A DNA stretch of 64,000 nt from Rhizobium sp. BK418 (lineage in GTDB: Bacteria > Pseudomonadota > Alphaproteobacteria > Rhizobiales > Rhizobiaceae): contig NZ_SLZK01000004.1 in the NCBI RefSeq assembly GCF_004341105.1, positions 372,001 to 436,000 of the forward strand, written 5' to 3'. The notes beneath the pieces are model-generated. The model did no database searches. It saw only the letters and a program-made list of their open reading frames with translations, and was not told the DNA's origin. Positions 59,967 through 64,000 of this stretch are shown in pieces; the stretch's first letter is position 1; every line of letters starts with the position of its first letter. A program made the translations under genes and the position numbers.

Positions 59967-61268
59967 ATGAGATCGTCCAGAACGCTCGGGCTGGTGATGA
60001 TTTCGCCTGCGGCGATCATGATCATCCTGTTCTTCCTTTTGCCGGTCGTTCTGACGGCCGTCTTCTCGATGACGAACATGACGACCGCAACCAGTATTTC
60101 CGGCGGCGTCTATCAGGTCGCGCCGAATTCGCTGATCACGCTCAGATCCACCATGCCCGATATTGCCGATTTGCTCGGTGAACCGCGATATACGATCGAC
60201 GAGGGCGGGCTCAAGGCGGTCGAGGGTCTCAATCTTTCCTCCGGCATCGTCTCGGAATTGCGCGAAAAACATATGGGTGAGGTCTTCCCGTCGCGCCGCG
60301 AAATCGAGCGCATGATCAAGGACCTGAAGGACCGTCCCTCGACGCGTGATGTCAAACAGATCTCTGACCAGTTCAACCGCTCGGTCGTCAATGCGCGCTT
60401 CGACAGCAGGGACCAGCTTTTCTCCGCGCTCGATGCGCTCGGCTTCAAGCTGACGCCGGAGCAGAAGGATACCGTGGCGAAGGCAACATATACCGGCTGG
60501 ACTTGGACGACGGATAATTTCTCGCGCATGGCCTCCTCACCGGATATGGCCCGCGTTCTTCTCAACACCGTGCTCTATGTCGCGCTGGTGCTGATGATCT
60601 TCAACGTCGGTTACGCGCTGCTGCTTGCCATCTGGACCCATTATATGCCGGCCGCAACCGCGTCCTTTTTCCGTGGCGTCTGGCTGCTGCCGCGCATCAC
60701 GCCCGTCGTCATCTATGTGATGCTCTGGAAGTGGCTGGCCTGGGATACCGGCTTCATTTCCACGTTGATGGGCAAATTCGGCTATCCACCGAAGAATTAC
60801 CTGCTCGACAACGCCTTCAATGCCTGGGTCTTCGTTGTCATGATCAATGGCTTCATCGGCGCCTCCATGGGCATGCTGGTCTTCTCGTCGGCGATGAAGG
60901 CCATTCCGAAGAGCCAGTTCTACGCAAGCGAAGTCGACGGCGCATCACGCTGGCAGCAAATCCGCTACATCGTCCTGCCGCAGATGCGCTGGCCGATCCT
61001 CTTCGTCACCTGCTACCAGACGCTCTCGCTTCTTGCCTCGTTCAACGAAATCCTGCTTTCGACGAATGGCGGACCCGGCAGGGCGACGGAGATCTGGGCA
61101 CTCGCGGCCTATCATACGGCGCTCAACAACTATGCCGGCAACCTCGAATATGGGCTGGGTGCGGCCATGGCCCTCGTGCTGGTCGTCATCGGCGTGACGT
61201 TGTCGCTGATCTATCTGCGCATCTTCAACTACGGCACGCTTGTCGCCAAGCCGCTGATTGAGGACTGA
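59967..61268 (+). CDS. carbohydrate ABC transporter permease with large periplasmic insert
   Basis: A 433-residue permease, longer than the usual 290-310. After the first membrane helix (about 10-33) there is an insert of roughly 160 residues (about 36-195), hydrophilic and helical, before the remaining five helices. MalF has a comparable but different periplasmic domain in this position. The EAA-type loop is ASEVDGASRWQQIRYIVLP. The gene lies 67 bases after the binding-protein gene and 2 bases before the second permease gene. Confidence 0.93.
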   Translation: MRSSRTLGLVMISPAAIMIILFFLLPVVLTAVFSMTNMTTATSISGGVYQVAPNSLITLRSTMPDIADLLGEPRYTIDEGGLKAVEGLNLSSGIVSELREKHMGEVFPSRREIERMIKDLKDRPSTRDVKQISDQFNRSVVNARFDSRDQLFSALDALGFKLTPEQKDTVAKATYTGWTWTTDNFSRMASSPDMARVLLNTVLYVALVLMIFNVGYALLLAIWTHYMPAATASFFRGVWLLPRITPVVIYVMLWKWLAWDTGFISTLMGKFGYPPKNYLLDNAFNAWVFVVMINGFIGASMGMLVFSSAMKAIPKSQFYASEVDGASRWQQIRYIVLPQMRWPILFVTCYQTLSLLASFNEILLSTNGGPGRATEIWALAAYHTALNNYAGNLEYGLGAAMALVLVVIGVTLSLIYLRIFNYGTLVAKPLIED

Positions 61269-61270
61269 CC

Positions 61271-62113
61271 ATGACCGAGAAAGCGCAACCTTCCGCGAAT
61301 TTCAGCAGTTGGCCGGTCATTGCCACGCTGGCGGTCCTCAGCCTGCCACTGCTCCTGATGTATGCGTATTTCTTCGTCGACACGGTAACGGTGAAGCAGG
61401 TGGGCTCGCTCTTGCCGTCAGGCTTCACCCTCCAGCCGTGGCGCTTCCTCTGGCAGACGACCGAGGGGAAGCCGAATATCTGGGTCGTGACGCTCAACAC
61501 GCTGCTTTTCGCCGCCAGCACCACGAGCGTCGTCGTCATCGTCTCGTCGATGGCAGGCTATGTGCTGTCGCGGCTCAACGTCCCGGCGCGGGGATTTTTC
61601 CTCGCCGGCGTCATGGTGCTGCATGCCTTTCCGTCGGTGACGCTCATCATCTCAATTTTCATCGTGTTGCAGATGATCGGCCTCTACAATTCGCTGATCG
61701 GCGTGATCCTGGTGAAAGCGGCGATTGATCTGCCGCTCGGCATCTGGCTGATGAAGGGTTTTTACGACACCGTACCCTGGGAAATCGAAATGGCCGGTGT
61801 CGTCGATGGCGCTTCTCGCTTTCGTGTCTGGCGCAGCCTCGTGCTGCCACAGGTCGGCCCCGGCATAATGGCGCTTGCACTCTTCTCGTTCCTGTCGGGC
61901 TGGGGTGAATTTATCCTGCCGCAGGTTCTCGCTCCCGGCAATCAGGTCCAGGTGCTATCAGTCTATCTCGCCGGCTTCCTCGGCGACGATAACAACTACG
62001 ATTTCAACATGTTCAAGGCGGTCGGGGTGTTCTATGTCATCCCGGTTCTGATCGTCTATGCACTCTTCCACAAATATCTCATGAACATCTATGGCGGCGG
62101 GAGCAAAGGCTGA
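61271..62113 (+). CDS. carbohydrate ABC transporter permease (MalG/UgpE type)
   Basis: A 280-residue permease with six membrane segments and the EAA loop EMAGVVDGASRFRVWRSLVL. It shares its last base with the first base of the ATPase gene (TGATG overlap) and forms a heterodimer with the preceding permease. Confidence 0.94.
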   Translation: MTEKAQPSANFSSWPVIATLAVLSLPLLLMYAYFFVDTVTVKQVGSLLPSGFTLQPWRFLWQTTEGKPNIWVVTLNTLLFAASTTSVVVIVSSMAGYVLSRLNVPARGFFLAGVMVLHAFPSVTLIISIFIVLQMIGLYNSLIGVILVKAAIDLPLGIWLMKGFYDTVPWEIEMAGVVDGASRFRVWRSLVLPQVGPGIMALALFSFLSGWGEFILPQVLAPGNQVQVLSVYLAGFLGDDNNYDFNMFKAVGVFYVIPVLIVYALFHKYLMNIYGGGSKG

Positions 62114-63162
62114 TGCGCATCCTCCTCGACAATTTTTCGAAGAGCTTCGGCTCCACCAAGGTCATCGAGAACATGAAGCTCGAAGTCGGCAGCGGCGAGA
62201 TGCTGGCGCTGCTTGGCCCTTCCGGCTGCGGCAAGTCGACAACGCTTTTTGCCATCTGCGGTATCCACCGGCCGACGGGCGGTCGCATCCTGTTCGGCGA
62301 GCGCGATGTCACCGACCTGCCGAGCCAGATGCGCAATGTCGGCGTCGTCTTCCAGTCCTACGCGCTCTATCCGCATATGACGGTGGCCGAGAATATCGGC
62401 TTTCCCCTAAAGGTGAAGGGTGTCAATGCAGCCGAGATCCGCAAGGAGGTCGAGCGCATTTCCCGTCTCGTGCAGATCGGCAACCTGATGGAGCGCCGGC
62501 CAGCGCAGCTTTCAGGCGGTCAGCAGCAGCGTGTGGCCCTTGCTCGCGCGCTCATCCGCAAGCCGGACGTGTTGCTGCTCGACGAGCCGCTCGCCAATCT
62601 CGACGCGAAGCTTCGCCTCGAAATGCGTTCGGAAATTCGCCGTATCCAGCGTGAGACCGGCATCACCGCCATCCTCGTCACCCACGATCAGGTGGAAGCA
62701 ATGAGCATGTGCGACCGTATCGCTATCATGAAGGAAGGCGAGATCGTGCAGATCGCTACGCCGGCCGAAATGTACAACGACCCGCGAACCTCCTTTGTCG
62801 CCGGCTTTCTCGGCAATCCGCCGATCACGTTCCTGCGCGGCGTCATGAAGGACGGTGCTTTTGCCATGCCGGAAAGCGAGATCCGTGTGCCGATATCGGT
62901 CACGGCTGCCGAGGGCACCAAGCTGACGCTCGGCGTGCGCCCCGAGCATTTCAATCCTGCTGGCGATATCGCCGTTTCCGGCAAGGTCACCTTCGCCGAA
63001 ACGCAGGGTCGCGAAAACCTCTACGACGTGCAGCTCTCGGGTGGTTCGCTGCTGCGCTCCATCCAACCGGTCCGCAATGACATCACCATTGGGGACGAGG
63101 TGCAGTGGGCGATCGACAGTAAGGGCGTGTTCGTCTTCGACGAAGAGGGCCGGAGGCTTTGA
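62113..63162 (+). CDS. carbohydrate ABC transporter ATP-binding protein (UgpC/MsmK type)
   Basis: A 349-residue ATPase with Walker A GPSGCGKST at 35-43, signature LSGGQQQRV and Walker B LLLDEPLANLD. A C-terminal TOBE-type regulatory domain carries LTLGVRPEHFNPAG. It energises the two preceding permeases. The stop is followed by three bases and then the phosphodiesterase ATG. Confidence 0.95.
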   Translation: MRILLDNFSKSFGSTKVIENMKLEVGSGEMLALLGPSGCGKSTTLFAICGIHRPTGGRILFGERDVTDLPSQMRNVGVVFQSYALYPHMTVAENIGFPLKVKGVNAAEIRKEVERISRLVQIGNLMERRPAQLSGGQQQRVALARALIRKPDVLLLDEPLANLDAKLRLEMRSEIRRIQRETGITAILVTHDQVEAMSMCDRIAIMKEGEIVQIATPAEMYNDPRTSFVAGFLGNPPITFLRGVMKDGAFAMPESEIRVPISVTAAEGTKLTLGVRPEHFNPAGDIAVSGKVTFAETQGRENLYDVQLSGGSLLRSIQPVRNDITIGDEVQWAIDSKGVFVFDEEGRRL

Positions 63163-63165
63163 ACG

Positions 63166-63939
63166 ATGCGTGATTTTTCGTCTTTCTTCGAACGGTATGG
63201 CTGGCCCTCCGGCAAGGGAACGTTGCCTTTCTGCATCGGCCATCGCGGCGCAAGCGGTCATGAGCGGGAAAACACGCTCGAAGCCTTCCAGCGTGCCGCC
63301 GAGCTCGGCACGGAAATGTGGGAGCTTGATACCCAGCTCACCAAAGATGGCGTGGTCGTGGTCTCGCACGATGATCACCTCGAGCGAGTCTTCGGCATCG
63401 ACTGCCGTATTTCGGAGATGACGGCGGCTGAGCTTGCTGTCCTGGAAGGCGTCAATGTTCCGACCTTCGAGGCGGTCGCGGCGCTCGGGAGGCGGACCAA
63501 TACGGGACTCTACATCGAGCTCAAGGCACCAGGTACCGGGCTGCTGTGCTGGCAGCACTTAGCTGAAAAGAATCAGCGCTTTGCCTGCCTCGGCTCCTTC
63601 GATACTGCACAGGTGCGTGAGCTTCGCGAAGCTGGCTGCGACTATCCGCTCTCGGTCCTGATCCGCGTCGGACATGATCCCCATGCGGCGGGTGACGAGG
63701 CTGGAGCCGACATCCTGCATCTCTGCTGGGAACGAGCCGGCGAACGGCCGCAGGATCTTGTAAGCGAAGAGCTGATGCAGCGCACTTTCGACGGGGGCCG
63801 CGAGATCGTCCTGTGGCACGAGGAGCGGCCGGCTATCCTTTCCGGCATTATGAAACTTCCGGTACTTGGCATCTGTACGGACCTGCCCGATCTGATGCGC
63901 CCGGCCGCGGGAGATGAAGGTCATGGCAGACAAGGATAA
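63166..63939 (+). CDS. glycerophosphodiester phosphodiesterase
   Basis: A 257-residue GDPD-family enzyme. Catalytic and metal residues are present: His26-Arg27 in G-H-R-G-A-S, Glu34-Asn35 in R-E-N-T, Glu53 and Asp55 in W-E-L-D-T, and His68 in S-H-D-D. It lacks a signal peptide, so it should hydrolyse glycerophosphodiesters in the cytoplasm to sn-glycerol-3-phosphate and an alcohol, as UgpQ does. Being fifth in an ABC operon, it hints that the importer takes up a glycerophosphodiester. Its 3' end overlaps the LacI-type gene by 17 bases. Confidence 0.92.
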   Translation: MRDFSSFFERYGWPSGKGTLPFCIGHRGASGHERENTLEAFQRAAELGTEMWELDTQLTKDGVVVVSHDDHLERVFGIDCRISEMTAAELAVLEGVNVPTFEAVAALGRRTNTGLYIELKAPGTGLLCWQHLAEKNQRFACLGSFDTAQVRELREAGCDYPLSVLIRVGHDPHAAGDEAGADILHLCWERAGERPQDLVSEELMQRTFDGGREIVLWHEERPAILSGIMKLPVLGICTDLPDLMRPAAGDEGHGRQG

Positions 63940-64000
63940 CAAGGGGCCGAGAAAGGTTACGTCCTTCGACGTGGCGCGTGTCGCAGGCGTTTCGCGTGCA
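63923..64000 (+). CDS. LacI family transcriptional regulator, 5' end only
   Basis: The ATG at 63923 starts a frame that reads MADKDNKGPRKVTSFDVARV followed by AGVSRA at the window edge. V-T-S-F-D-V-A-R-V-A-G-V-S-R is the start of a LacI-type helix-turn-helix. The gene overlaps the phosphodiesterase gene and probably regulates the operon. The rest lies outside the window. Confidence 0.8.
   Translation, partial: MADKDNKGPRKVTSFDVARVAGVSRA

Noticed and set aside
1..64000. Search for tRNA, rRNA, CRISPR arrays and intact transposases
   Set aside because: No cloverleaf, ribosomal, repeat-spacer or transposase signatures were noticed by eye; a covariance-model scan would be needed to exclude small RNAs.

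Overview
The window looks like an accessory replicon (plasmid or chromid) of a member of the Rhizobiaceae. It is GC-rich, dense in ABC importers, and carries a choline-sulfatase and a carnitine dehydrogenase-thioesterase fusion of the type known from Sinorhizobium. One part has FixK/Fnr-type TTGA-N6-TCAA sites in front of several operons. Many broken genes lie between the intact operons. No rRNA, tRNA, CRISPR array or intact insertion sequence was seen.

1-20 kb: quaternary-amine island. A choline-sulfatase (betC) and an HSL-type esterase are divergent. A ten-gene minus-strand operon (17066 down to 3334) encodes in order a beta-keto acid cleavage enzyme, carnitine 3-dehydrogenase fused to a thioesterase, an acyl-CoA dehydrogenase, an NDP-forming acyl-CoA synthetase, a CaiD-like hydratase, a peptide-type ABC importer and a CocE/NonD hydrolase. 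Together these could take gamma-butyrobetaine, crotonobetaine or carnitine (perhaps as esters) to glycine betaine. A GlxA/CdhR-type regulator is divergent from this operon. A LysR regulator, a DMT exporter and a broken flavin oxidoreductase follow.

20.8-28.4 kb: a cupin gene and a LysR gene flank a 16-bp perfect palindrome. Next come a 1205-residue autotransporter with a divergent winged-helix regulator, then a decayed AbiEii toxin gene.

28.5-47 kb: a low-oxygen/stress region. It holds a universal stress protein with a CoA-transferase, an export-type membrane domain, a CBS-BON protein with alcohol dehydrogenase, a flavin-binding protein, an Mg2+ P-type ATPase, and an HlyD-RbbA-YhhJ type exporter operon. 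Five sites matching or nearly matching the FixK/Fnr consensus lie at class-II spacing from start codons. The region also holds a P-type ATPase pseudogene, a quinone reductase with an in-frame stop, and a 330-bp repeat linking the exporter 3' end to the alcohol dehydrogenase leader.

47-57 kb: a sugar catabolic locus. A DeoR regulator, an FGGY kinase, an RbsABC-type importer and a ketose 3-epimerase-like protein are on the plus strand. A class II aldolase, a second FGGY kinase and a HAD-IIA protein run divergently. The parts suggest epimerisation, phosphorylation and aldol cleavage of an unidentified ketose.

57-64 kb: a degraded SbcD/YhaO-type nuclease gene, then a family-1 carbohydrate ABC importer operon ending with a glycerophosphodiester phosphodiesterase and the start of a LacI-family regulator.
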